64,000 nt of DNA, taken from Neoconidiobolus thromboides FSU 785. Taxonomy: Eukaryota; Entomophthoromycota; Entomophthoromycetes; Entomophthorales; Neoconidiobolaceae. The DNA is taken from NCBI GenBank assembly GCA_025603075.1, contig MU626268.1, positions 62,001-126,000 of the forward strand, written 5' to 3'. Of the stretch, positions 12,860-22,675 are shown piece by piece. Within the stretch, counting starts at the first letter, position 1. Each line of letters begins with the position of its first letter. The position numbers and the translations under genes are program-made. The notes under the pieces are model-generated. The model ran no database searches and was not told the origin of the DNA. It saw only the letters and a program-made list of their open reading frames with translations.

Positions 12860-13176
12860 TTCGGAATTATATAATCGAAAAAAAAGGGAAAGAATTAAAT
12901 ATTGATTTTGTTGATTTTAGCTCCTAATTGAATTTTATGGACAAAAATTTAGTCAAGATACTGCTACGTACTGGAATACTATTGGCTAAACATTTTAAAT
13001 TTACCTTTTAAAGTGCGAGGTTTGACTAATTTACTAAATTAAGTTGTATAGTAAAACTTAAGAAAGGTTAGAATGTCAAAATGCTAAAAGCAATTTTTCT
13101 ATATCCCTACTGTATTTCTAAATCATCCTATTGCTATAACAGTTAACAATAAACGTAATCTGGTTATTTAAATATT

Positions 13177-13276
13177 TGGGGCTGTTTTTTTTGGTTTCAT
13201 TATTTTTCCATTTTTTAAGCGCTATTTGAGTGGAAAGATTGTAGTAAAATTCTCAAACAAAAAAAACACATTTTCA
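13177..13276 (-). mobile_element. MITE copy 5, reverse orientation, closest to the transposon end
   Basis: Starts TGGGGCTGTTTTTTTTGG then TTTCATTATTTTTCC, almost the same as the right-hand end of the transposon at 16349. TT flanks on both sides. Confidence 0.9.
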
Positions 13277-13559
13277 TTTATTGTACTATTTTTATAGAAG
13301 TAATACCAATGTGTTACGTGTGAATTAGATCATTTAATACAGAGCTTAAATAGTGGGGACTTTATTAAACATGATGTAAGTACATTTTACTTAAGAGTTG
13401 ATTTTTGTGTAAATTTATTAAATATTATAATCTGTTATCTAATAAAGCATAAAATAAAACATTAAGGTTTAAGGTGTATTAGTATGACAACATTTTAAAT
13501 TTTATAGAACCACATAAAAAAATATTTAATTTATACATAACATGGTTCAATAATAAAAA
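13277..13559. other. Short non-coding stretch
   Basis: No gene or repeat recognised between MITE copy 5 and F-box copy C. Confidence 0.3.
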
Positions 13560-13984
13560 TAAATGTTAAAATGTAGCTTATTACCTGAATTATTTATAAT
13601 TTCATCTGATTTAAAAATGAGATATATTTTGATGAACTATCAAGGAATGTCTCATCACAATCTTTTAAAGCTATGATAAGTAATAGTGGAGTAGTATTAA
13701 TATATTTATAATCAAGGTCTCATCTATCTTCGCTTTTTAAACTCAAGTAATTAGCTTTAACTATTTCAAGTTTTGAAAACAATATAAGGTAAAAGGACCC
13801 TGATTTTAATCTTAAAGTAGCTAATTTCAGTTTTTTTGATAAACTTACATTTGGTTAAATTATAGTTATCACATTTAAAAAATATACCATTTTTAGGTTG
13901 GTTATTAAGGAAGTTTTTATTAGCAAAATAAATCGATTGAATATCTGTGATTAGTGAAATGAGGTTTAGTAACTCAATAAACAA
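13560..13984 (-). pseudogene. F-box/LRR family copy C, C-terminal remnant
   Basis: Only the C-terminal part survives. An open stretch at 13984-13766 reads LLNLISLITDIQSIYFANK, parallel to LLNPISLFQNIQTIYIFSL in copy B. It is followed out of frame by DYKYINTTPLLLIIALKDCD (about 13715-13650), the conserved family tail. The F-box and middle are missing because the transposon begins at 13993. This fits truncation by, or next to, the insertion. Confidence 0.6.
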
Positions 13985-14208
13985 TTAGCATATGGGGCTG
14001 TCCTAATTGGTTTTAAAATCTACTTAGAAATTAATCCAAATTTAAAATTTTAAGTTTGTGTCCAATATAACGGTTAAATCTAAAAAGCCTAAAATTAAAT
14101 GTCTCTATTTAAAACTTATTTTAATTGCTTCCTTTTCTTAAATAGCTAATCTTCCTAATTGTATAAATACAGTTATTTGACTTTATTTTTTGTTGAAATA
14201 AAAATAAA

Positions 14209-15897
14209 ATGCAAACTTTCATAACTAAACTTCGAAATGAAATTTTCAAAAATTTCAATACAATAGGGAGGAGTACACAATATAAACATTGTAATTCATT
14301 TACATCAATTTTAAGAGCTACTTATAACAACCCAAGGTTTATGGAATTTTACAATAAAACAAAACAAAGAAAAGATATGTTATCAAAGTCTACTATCGAT
14401 AATAATAAACTTAATCAAGTAATGTATAAAATTAGTGCTTTAAGGGAAACAGGAAACAAAAATCAGCAAGTAGCGTTATTATCAACTATAGCTTCAATAT
14501 ATTCTTTTGATGAATGTAAAAGTTTTGGGTTTAATATAAATAGAAATCAATATGATTATTCAAAAACAAGTAATAATAATAATATATCAACATTAAAACC
14601 TATTATTAAAAATACAAAAAAAATTAAAGATGAGCAAATTGAAACTACCATACAATATTTACTAAATGATTCAACTATTTCATCAAGCTTTAATAAAAAA
14701 AATAATGATAGTAAATATTCATCAGATAATATATATATATTAAATAAAAGTAGAAGAATGATATATAGTAAGTATTTGAATGATCTAAGAGATAAAGCAG
14801 TAGCTAGGTCAACGTTCTTTAAATATATACCAAGTAATTTCAAAAATCCAGCAAGAAAAACGGATCTATGTAATATATGTACCCAGTATACAGTTAGAAA
14901 AAAGTTATTCGAAAATAAAATAAATACAGCAAAAAACAAAGCAGAGATAGAAGAAATTTTCAACGAAGAAGAAAAACTATACAGATTACATAAATTCTGT
15001 GTTGATACTCAAAAAAACACATTTAATGAAACTATTAAAAAATTAAATAACAAAAGTTGTATAATAGTTTTAGATTTTAAACAAAATATGGAAATAGGAA
15101 CAAGACCAGATTCAATAAATCTAGATCATTATAATAAACAAGTTATATCAGTATTAGGCTTTGGTGTTTTGTATTTAAAAGATCATAAAACAATAGGCAA
15201 AGTTTACTTTGATTATTTATCTGAAATATTGAATCATGATTCAGCATATGCAGGNNNNNNNNNNNNNNNNNNNNNNNNNNNNNNNNNNNNNNNNNNNNNN
15301 NNNNNNNNNNNNNNNNNNNNNNNNNNNNNNNNNNNNNNNNNNNNNNNNNNNNNNNNNNNNNNNNNNNNNNNNNNNNNNNNNNNNNNNNNNNNNNNNNNNN
15401 NNNNNNNNNNNNNNNNNNNNNNNNNNNNNNNNNNNNNNNNNNNNNNNNNNNNNNNNNNNNNNNNNNNNNNNNNNNNNNNNNNNNNNNNNNNNNNNNNNNN
15501 NNNNNNNNNNNNNNNNNNNNNNNNNNNNNNNNNNNNNNNNNNNNNNNNNNNNNNNNNNNNNNNNNNNNNNNNNNNNNNNNNNNNNNNNNNNNNNNNNNNN
15601 NNNNNNNNNNNNNNNNNNNNNNNNNNNNNNNNNNNNNNNNNNNNNNNNNNNNNNNNNNNNNNNNNNNNNNNNNNNNNNNNNNNNNNNNNNNNNNNNNNNN
15701 NNNNNNNNNNNNNNNNNNNNNNNNNNNNNNNNNNNNNNNNNNNNGTTATAGAGTCTATAGAAAACAGAAAAATTAAAAGATCGATCCCAGCTTACCTTAC
15801 GAAGATAACAGAGAATTTAAAAATTTCGATATTTACTAAGCAAGTAAGCAGTTTGTTGAATGATAGAAATAGATTATTAAATGTTAAGATTACTTAA
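14209..15897 (+). CDS. Putative transposase (DFKQN motif), sequence gap inside
   Basis: The start ATG follows an A-rich leader, and 349 codons are open before the gap. Visible features, in order: an Asn/Ser/Lys-rich N-terminal half; RSTFFKYIPSNFKNP; DLCNICTQYTV with a CxxC pair and a later LHKFC that could complete a zinc site; and IIVLDFKQNMEIGTRP followed by NKQVISVLGFGVLYLKDHK. A hydrophobic strand ending in Asp with QN after it is what the first catalytic Asp of an RNase H-fold transposase looks like. I recall similar DFxQN/Q strings in uncharacterised transposase-like proteins of animals. After the Ns the ORF closes with SIPAYLTKITENLKI and SLLNDRNRLLNVKIT. The frame across the gap depends on the gap size being right. 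The remaining acidic residues would lie in the gap. Confidence 0.65.
   Translation: MQTFITKLRNEIFKNFNTIGRSTQYKHCNSFTSILRATYNNPRFMEFYNKTKQRKDMLSKSTIDNNKLNQVMYKISALRETGNKNQQVALLSTIASIYSFDECKSFGFNINRNQYDYSKTSNNNNISTLKPIIKNTKKIKDEQIETTIQYLLNDSTISSSFNKKNNDSKYSSDNIYILNKSRRMIYSKYLNDLRDKAVARSTFFKYIPSNFKNPARKTDLCNICTQYTVRKKLFENKINTAKNKAEIEEIFNEEEKLYRLHKFCVDTQKNTFNETIKKLNNKSCIIVLDFKQNMEIGTRPDSINLDHYNKQVISVLGFGVLYLKDHKTIGKVYFDYLSEILNHDSAYAXXXXXXXXXXXXXXXXXXXXXXXXXXXXXXXXXXXXXXXXXXXXXXXXXXXXXXXXXXXXXXXXXXXXXXXXXXXXXXXXXXXXXXXXXXXXXXXXXXXXXXXXXXXXXXXXXXXXXXXXXXXXXXXXXXXXXXXXXXXXXXXXXXXXXXXXXXXXXXXXXXXXVIESIENRKIKRSIPAYLTKITENLKISIFTKQVSSLLNDRNRLLNVKIT
15255..15744. other. Assembly gap of 490 Ns
   Basis: An unbroken run of N inside the putative transposase. 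The size may be an estimate. Multi-copy sequence is a common reason for such gaps. Confidence 0.99.
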
Positions 15898-15954
15898 GTT
15901 ATTAATAACTAAGTTAATAAATAGTCAAAGAACAAGTAACTGTAATAATATGTA

Positions 15955-16024
15955 AAAACTATTATTACTTGCACTATATAGGGATGGTTAATTATAGTTT
16001 TGGTGCTAACCACTCCCTCCCATG
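15955..16024 (+). other. Conserved hairpin in the transposon's 3' non-coding tail
   Basis: GGGATGGTTA at about 15982 can pair with TAACCACTCCC at about 16008. The second transposon copy has GGGATAGTTA and TAACTGCTACCTCCC at the same place (about 36790-36830, minus strand). The inner stem GGTTA/TAACC becomes AGTTA/TAACT, a compensatory change, so the pairing itself may matter. Its role is unknown; transcription end or transposase binding are guesses. Confidence 0.45.
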
Positions 16025-16611
16025 CAGCTATTTGTTAACTTGGCAATATATTAATAATGTAGTTATAACATTAAAATAGTTTATTTATTTGATAATAAAT
16101 CTAAAATGTTGGTTATAAAGCAGTTGATAATAAATATTTCTCAATTAAGCTTTATAAGAACATATATTTAAGATCTAGTAGAAATTCAACTAGCTTACAG
16201 TATAAACTATAATAGAATGATTTAGAACTGTTTCCGGGTACTTTTGTTTTAATAAAAGATATGATTTTATAGAATTTTAAGCGAAGTTTTTAAAATACAA
16301 AACTTTTCAAAAATTGGATAAAATAATGAAACTAATTCAGACAACCCCATATTAATTTCTACTTGTATCAAATCTAAGATCTTTACATCAAAAAAATATA
16401 TTAAAGCTATAGTTGATAATAACGCTACTTGTTGGTTTTTACTTCCTGTTTCCTTTAAAGAATTAATTTTGTATACTATTTAATTAAGTTTATTATTATC
16501 AATATTAAACTTTAATAGTTTTTATTATTATTATTATAAAATTCCATAAACTATAGGTTATTATAAATAGTTGTTAAAATTAATGTAAATAAATTATGTT
16601 TATATAGTATG

Positions 16612-16691
16612 CTTCTCCCTATTATATTAAAAATTTTAAAAACTTCAGATTAATTTTTAAATAAATTCTGAAACCAATTTGGACATCTCTA
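16612..16691 (-). mobile_element. End-fragment of the same transposon family
   Basis: On the minus strand it begins TAGAGATGTCCAAATTGGTT, then TTCAGAATTTATTTAAAAAT. This follows the left end of the transposon at 13993 (TGTCCTAATTGGTTT, then AATTAATC). It is bordered by TA at 16692-16693. No coding part remains. Confidence 0.55.
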
Positions 16692-17649
16692 TATCAAAGC
16701 GAAAGAAAGTGAGAGTAATTGAAGTATTTTTTTGAACTCTCATTATCACTCTTATACAAGAGATGTTAGAAAATTATAGTAGATTTAGTTCATTTAACCT
16801 ATGATTTAAATAACAAAAATTTTACTAAAAATAATGATATAAAATTTATCTAAAAGCTAATTTATTTATTATAGTATTCAATAGTGCAGTTTAAAGTTGC
16901 TTGATTAATCATAATATCAAGTATTAAAGTTTAGCTCCATTGATATGAAACTACTTTAAACAATAAAAAATATAAATAATCTAATGATTTATTACTTTTT
17001 TTGAAAAGCTTCCGCCTAAGTATCCTATTAACTGAAACATAAGTGATAAATGGTAGTAACAGTAACTACTGGGGACTATGTCATCCCTTTAGGGTTGATG
17101 AAAGAACAAAAAAAGAGTTTAAATCCTTCTTATTTTGTCTTACTATGAAAGGCAAAGCGGGATCTAAGTTATTTTCTGTATCCATAAAGATTCATACTGG
17201 ATCGACAGACTAACAGAATTAAAGGTTAAGAACGAAAGTGAAATAGAGTTAATTTATTTTAAGTCAAAACTTTTGTGAAGATTATAAAGCTCTGTAGCCA
17301 GAATTAGGAACCAAGTCAGGAGTAAAACCTTAGGTACAAGGTGCGATACTAAATCAAAAGGAATAAGGTCCAGGAAAGGTTGGTGTTGGTGTTGGAGTTA
17401 GTGATAAGGAGGACTCAAAGTGCTAATATAATAGTACAGGAATTTGGTCTATAAATAGTATAAGGCCTGATGTGTTAAAATGAAGATAAAAGTGTTAGAT
17501 TAGAAGAGAACATAAGGATATGGGGAAATGGTAAGAGCAACACGTATGGGTAATGGTAAAGGATAGTAGAAAGTTTTGAGTTTAACTCTTTTTCTATAGA
17601 GAGGTAGTAAAAAGATAGATATGAAGGCTATAAAAAAGAGTGAACATAT
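16692..17649. other. Non-coding accessory stretch
   Basis: No gene is supported. Around 17080-17420 a less AT-rich segment gives broken open pieces (KEFKSFLFCLTMKGKAGSK, then stops) that could derive from a retroelement gag. I am not confident of that. Confidence 0.25.
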
Positions 17650-17748
17650 AGGGGTGTGTTTTTGTGTTTAAGAATTTTACTACCAATTTTTCTATCCAAA
17701 TAGTGCTTAAAAAATGGGAAAGTAATGAAATCAAAAGAAATATTCCCA
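17650..17748 (+). mobile_element. MITE copy 6
   Basis: Left end AGGGGTGTGTTTTTGTGTTT and right end GAAATATTCCCA, central CAAATAGTGCTTAAAAAATG. A TA follows the right end; the left flank is ambiguous because the first base has changed. Confidence 0.85.
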
Positions 17749-17754
17749 TACTAC

Positions 17755-18376
17755 ACAATGTTTTATTATAAGACGTAGCAAAAAATGAATTAAAATCAAG
17801 ATCAATTGTAGAGACTTTAACTTTTTTGTAAAAAGAAAAGTGATTTTATGTAAGCTCAAAAACCAAGGGTTATTGACTTCAATAATTGAATTTTATACTC
17901 TTTAGTTGCCTTAAATTGCCAAAATACTTAATATTAAATTCAAATCCATAAGTTTCATTGATTTATAACTCTAAATCAGAAGTAAAATTTACATTTGGAC
18001 CAAATTTAATAGGAGTAAAATTAAGTTTGCAAAAAGTTAAAAATAGTATCGTTAATTGATTAAATTTCATTTTGATGATATCCAACCTATCAAAATTCGT
18101 TTTTTCTGAAGTTCGTATTCTAAGTAACCTCAATATACTCAGGCTTAGCAACTTAATTACATTTCTAATACACATATTGTCTCCAAAAAAGTCAAATGTT
18201 TTGAACTGATTAAAATATTCACTAAATAGGCCTAGGTATTGTTCGTCCTTAAAAGTGGCTATGGTCATTTCTTTCAATTTCGACAATACAATAACTACTC
18301 TAATATTATTATCATTAAAACACCTGTCATAAATATCACGATTATAGAAATAAAACATAGATTTAAATCTGGACAA
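17755..18376 (-). pseudogene. F-box/LRR family copy D, partial
   Basis: An open minus-strand stretch of 137 codons (18376-17963) carries VVIVLSKLKEMTIATFKD, FNQFKTFDFFGDN, FDRLDIIKMKFNQLTILFL and KFGPNVNFTSDLEL, the leucine-rich middle of the family. Past its stop, pieces that match copy B continue in another frame (YGFEFNIKYFGNLRQLKSI at about 17940-17880, then TIDLDFNSFF). No F-box is visible upstream and MITE copy 6 lies at the 3' side, so the copy is partial. Confidence 0.55.
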
Positions 18377-19028
18377 TTATTTAAATACACTGTAATCTCA
18401 TTTTCAATATATATATATATGTTTCATTAATCCACTGTTTCTTTAATAATTTCACAAAAACACAACCCTTCATTTTTATAGCATTTTTGTTTAATTTACT
18501 ACTTTAATAAGTCAAACCCAAGAAAAAGTTGAACCTTGGGGTTTAAATTAGCTCATAGCTAATATTGTACAATTATAAATCAAATATTTGAAATAAAAAA
18601 TTAGATATTTGCAGTATTAAATAATGAATATGTAACATATTGATTTAATATTTATGTTTTTAGTATTTAAGATCTTTTGATATTTTCTATTTTTATCTTA
18701 TGCCTTTTTTTAATTTATTAATTATACATTATTTATTATTAGCAAATGATATTGATAGTAAATTATTTTTATTAGTAATAGTACTTTAAATTTATTATGT
18801 AAGATAGTAATTTATTATTGATTAATTGTTTATTAGTTATACTTTTATTAGAAAATTATTACTGTATCTCGCTAAATAAAAATGAAGTCAATTAAAGTGC
18901 GGTTCAAAAGAGAAGACCTTAATTTATTTATAATAAGAGGAAATTGGGGATGGTAATTAAAATATTGATTGTAAAGTATAAAAAGATTAAAGATCCAACA
19001 AAAAAAATCATCAATTCAATAACAAATC
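18377..19028. other. Upstream region of the small secreted protein
   Basis: Highly AT-rich, no gene. The last 60 bp before the ATG at 19029 contain the A-rich leader (CCAACAAAAAAAATC) seen before other starts in the window. Confidence 0.3.
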
Positions 19029-19244
19029 ATGAAATTATTACCCCTAATTTATTTACCAGCTATAGTATTAAGTTTGCCGACTGGAAGCGGCCATGGTCAT
19101 CATCATAAAAATACTGTTGAAAGAAGACAATTCGAAGGTTTATTAAAATTGGGTGGTGAAAATGGTCTTATCCCTGGGTTTGCTGGCTCTCCTTTTGATC
19201 AAGTACTTTCAAGACTTTCACAAATGATGGGTGGTCCAGCTTAA
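19029..19244 (+). CDS. Small secreted protein with a possible dibasic processing site
   Basis: A 71-residue single-exon ORF. Residues 1-16 (MKLLPLIYLPAIVLSL) look like a signal peptide. They are followed by a His-rich GHGHHHK and then VERR at residues 30-33, a Lys-Arg/Arg-Arg type site of the sort Kex2 proteases use. The remaining 38 residues start QFEGLLKLGGENG and end MMGGPA, with no cysteine. It has no neighbour within 2 kb that suggests a role. I do not recognise the family. A secreted peptide precursor is an inference, and a spurious ORF cannot be excluded, though the signal peptide argues against it. Confidence 0.55.
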   Translation: MKLLPLIYLPAIVLSLPTGSGHGHHHKNTVERRQFEGLLKLGGENGLIPGFAGSPFDQVLSRLSQMMGGPA

Positions 19245-19749
19245 TCTATTTTATTAAAAATAAAACTAGTTATCAATTTATAGTTTTATTACTGTATAAT
19301 GAAGTTATTTTATTGTTGGTATTATAAAGCCTATTCATTATTATATAGATTAATAGTTTTAGAGTTTATAAAATATCTATAAACTTCGACTATTAATCTA
19401 TCAGAATATTGTAACTATTGAGTTATTTTGATCTTCAGTTTAAAGTTTACATCAATTGGATGAATGTCATAGCCTCGAAGCACAATCTAGATCTATTTAG
19501 CTGATTTTAATCTGCTTCATAATAATACTTCATGTGATCACTTGATTTCAAAATCATAGCTATAGATCATAGATAATTTTATTAAGCTCTTTCTTACTTT
19601 TATTTTATTTTAAAACAATAATACTGTTTGATCAATTAACCAACATATTAATAGAAGAGATATTCGAGCTAGTCCATCCAGAATAATAGTTGATTTATGT
19701 TTTTTAATTTACTATATAATCATGACAATGCCAATAAGTATTCATGTTT
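19245..19749. other. Non-coding stretch
   Basis: AT-rich, no gene or repeat seen. Confidence 0.3.
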
Positions 19750-20690
19750 TCAGTAACATTTCATTAGGAGGTACTGATCATTAAAGCACGTAAGCGTAAA
19801 ATCCATGCATCAACAATTTTTGTTATTGTCCAAATATAACATCTGTTTACTATTCAAGTGAACCAGATGATGATATAAGTAAGGTTAATAGTGATACTTG
19901 AAATGTAAATGTTCATAGTAACAGTAGTAACGATAAACTTAATGAGCTCATAAATTATTTTTATAGTTATTATGACAGTGATAATAATAATAATACAGAC
20001 AATGATTACAAAGCTAAAAAGTTAACTCCCAGGCTGCTAAAATTAATAAAATTAATTATGTACATTTTACTTATATGACCGTATTCACGTGTATTTGGTA
20101 AATATTTAGGTCAAATTGGAGTGTTCAAGTACAATAATTGTGATATAACGTTTATACATGTTACTGATGGATTAAACCCAAATAGATTAAATCCATTTGG
20201 ATTATATTGTGGTGATTTGTACATTAATAGGTTCGATATAAAACAAAATATACAAATTTAAAGGTACTTAAGATAACACTTGGAGAGTTTGGTAGTAATG
20301 ATATAGAATTTAACCCTAATTTAAACCTCATTGTTTAAGAAAATTTAGGTCCAGGTCATCATATTAATGTAAAGGATAATTTAGCCAAATATAACTTTAT
20401 AAAACAAATTAAGATCAATAATTTTGAAGCCATATTTGACGATTTTCTTTGTTTCTTTATTTCTTTATTTCTTTATTTCTTTGTTTCTTTATTTCTTATT
20501 CCTTTTCCCAAATTTATAAGTATTGAAAATTACATACAATTTTAAATTAATAAATGTCTAAAGAAATCAATTGAATTAGCTACCCCATCATTACTTGTTG
20601 CATCTATTGAGTTTATGGATAACAGTGCAATTAGTAATGCAATGGAAACGATTGTAATGCTAAACTGCGCGAACTTATGATGGATTTGCA
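19750..20690 (+). pseudogene. F-box/LRR family copy E, plus-strand remnant
   Basis: Decayed pieces in several plus-strand frames: HVTDGLNPNRLNPFGL at about 20160-20210 (compare NYLNPNKLMSLIL in copy A), INRFDIK, a Gly/Asn-rich EFGSNDIEFNPNLNL near 20290, and a tail near 20575-20680 with TPSLLVASIEFMDN. Stops separate the pieces, and a simple repeat lies at about 20443-20497. It is on the opposite strand to copies A-D. Confidence 0.45.
20443..20497 (+). repeat. TTTATTTC / TTTGTTTC simple repeat
   Basis: About 55 bp of repeated TTTCTTTA and TTTCTTTG units. Confidence 0.85.
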
Positions 20691-21570
20691 CTCTATACTA
20701 TATAAAATATTTAGTGTTTAAGGAACAAGATAGGATGATCAATTTACCAATATTGCTTTTTATTAAGTTCTATGAATTCTGTTATTAACTATTAGAAGCC
20801 CATATATTTTTGCTTTATTTTACTAAACCTTTGGTTGTAGCCTCTCAGCTTTTTACTCTACCCTTCCAGCAAGTCCTCCTTTTTGTTCTCTGAATAGAAA
20901 ATCTTTGTAAATTTATAAGCGGATCGAGTATTTCTCATTTATTTCTCTCTTTGAAACAAAACTAAATGTTGATAAAACCATATATTTTTCAAGGTACCTT
21001 TTTATTATATTTTCACATTAGCATTATTTTGTGCTTTTTATTTCTTTCTAGAAATTACATTCAAAAATATCCTTTAAAAGCATCACCTTGGATTTTTTTA
21101 TTTCAAAAAATAAAACATTTGAAAATTCACAAATATTTAATATATTAAAGTGAAATATTAATTGCGTTTGAACACTATTTATAGTATTAACCAAAATCAT
21201 TTTTATAGCCTTTTATTGCCCTTTAAAGCCTGGTATTCAACATAATTAGCAAATTAATCAATTATACCCAATTTTTCTATTCAAAATAAACAACGTTCAA
21301 TTTGATTTAATTAATTTCAAGTCCAAATTCAAAAATTAGGCTTCAATTTTAACAATTGAGACTACCAAATTTAGCTCAAATCACTTAATAAATTACCAAG
21401 AACAAGAGCCCACCAATCACCTAAATCGATTAAGAACCACCTAAGCTAAAAATTTGATTAAAGTAACAAAAAAATTACTCAATTGTTAAGGCTCAACTCT
21501 CTAAATTAATTTATTCTTATCTTTTTTACAATTTTATATATTATCAATTTAATTTCAATAACTTAAAACA
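20691..21570. other. Region upstream of the Opy2-like gene
   Basis: AT-rich and without a convincing gene. A 60-codon open stretch at 20966-21148 is hydrophobic and shows no recognisable feature, so I do not call it. The last 300 bp should hold the Opy2-like promoter. Confidence 0.3.
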
Positions 21571-22588
21571 ATGTATAGTCAACGTTTATTCGTTATTCTC
21601 TTTGCTTTACTAAGCTTGAACTCTATTCTATCAAATACTTTAGGTAATTTCATTAGTCCCATAATTCATCCCATGTTAAATTTAAAGAATTTTAGAAAGA
21701 CGAGAGGGTTGTTTATCTGAAGGAGATTGTCGAGCTCAACAAATTGAACGATGTAGTTGTGATTATACTCAACAATGTGTAATACGCCCGCGTAGTTGCT
21801 GGGAATGTCAAAAAGAAGAATGTATACCAATTAAAGATTCAAATAAACCTAATGAAGTTAATGTAGCTTTAATTGCATCGACTTCAGTTGGTTCAGTTAT
21901 TGTATTGATATTGATTATTGGTGGTGTATTTTATTTTAGAAACAAAAAGGAAATTGAAAAACATGGTGGTATCCATACATATGTTAGATATCGAGCTAAT
22001 AGGGATTCTATTATTATGATGGTAAAGATTCAAGTTTATAATCATTAATTTTTATTCATTTCAATTTAATTATAGACAGGAGACGAAGATGTCGAATTAT
22101 TAAATAAAAGGCTATCCATGTTAAGTTTATCCGGAGAAAGTCAACGAGGTTCTGTTTTATTAACAACAAAAAAGCATAATTTTGATACAAATAATAAACA
22201 AAAAGCTAAGGTTATTAAAGTGGAACAGGATATCGAAGATTTGTTTGAGCCAGGAACTATTATTGATGTTGCTCAAAATGGTAATAGAAATTCTAATCGA
22301 GTTAGTTTATTTAAGAATCCTAGTTTCAATGGTTCTACTCATTCCGAAGTTTTAATTGCTCCAACTTCATTTCAAACTAGAATGCCAACTAAGCTTCATG
22401 ATAAAGATGGAAATCAAAGACCAGTTTCTATTGCTTCATTTCAAACAGAAATTTTAGAAAACCCATATAATTTGAATGATAGTATCAATGAAGAGTCAGA
22501 TAACAATACTTCATTTCATTCTATTATTGTAAATAATAATCTACATGAGATTCAACTGGAAAGTAAAGAACTAAAGAATGAAAAGTAA
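21571..22588 (+). CDS. Opy2-like membrane anchor protein
   Basis: Three exons, 21571-21643, 21696-22021 and 22076-22588, give 303 residues. Residues 1-22 are a signal peptide (MYSQRLFVILFALLSLNSIL). The outside part has a compact cysteine pattern: GCLSEGDC, then CSCDYTQQCVI and RPRSCWECQKEECI. This matches the N-terminal Opy2 domain, in which cysteines are spaced CxC...C...C..C...C. One membrane segment follows (VALIASTSVGSVIVLILIIG), then about 170 cytoplasmic residues rich in Ser, Asn and acidic patches. In yeast, Opy2 recruits Ste50 to the plasma membrane for the HOG and filamentation MAP-kinase pathways; that role here is by family. It ends 87 bp from the convergent gene at 22676. Confidence 0.75.
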
Positions 22589-22675
22589 ACTTAAAATAAG
22601 AAGTGTGAAAAAATAAATAATTATATGTATTATGAATTTTTATTGTTTTTTGTTTTATTATTTATTTTTAAAAAT

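Larger units (their letters stand above)
13993..16349 (+). mobile_element. DNA transposon with TGGGG inverted repeats and a DFKQN-type ORF
   Basis: The left end is TGGGGCTGTCCTAATTGGTT (13993 on) and the complement of the right end is TGGGGTTGTCTGAATTAGTT (ending 16349), about 17 of 20 identical. Both are followed by AT-rich subterminal sequence. TA flanks each end (13991-13992 and 16350-16351). The single long ORF (14209-15897) fills the interior. A 490-N gap (15255-15744) hides part of it. A decayed relative lies at 35912-38450 and a short end-fragment at about 16612-16691. The superfamily is unclear. The ends are not CACTA, CAGGG or TTAA types, and the related MITEs use variable 2-bp duplications. 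Confidence 0.85.

Noticed and set aside
15236-15751. Open reading frame made almost wholly of X
   Set aside because: It is an artefact of the N gap.
13993-16349. Assignment of the transposon to Tc1/mariner because of the TA borders
   Set aside because: The related MITEs also have TT, AA, GA, TG and CT duplications, and the ORF has no paired-domain or D,D34D/E spacing that I can see.
20966-21148. 60-codon hydrophobic ORF upstream of the Opy2-like gene
   Set aside because: Composition is as expected from AT-rich DNA, with no signal peptide pattern and no homologue recognised.
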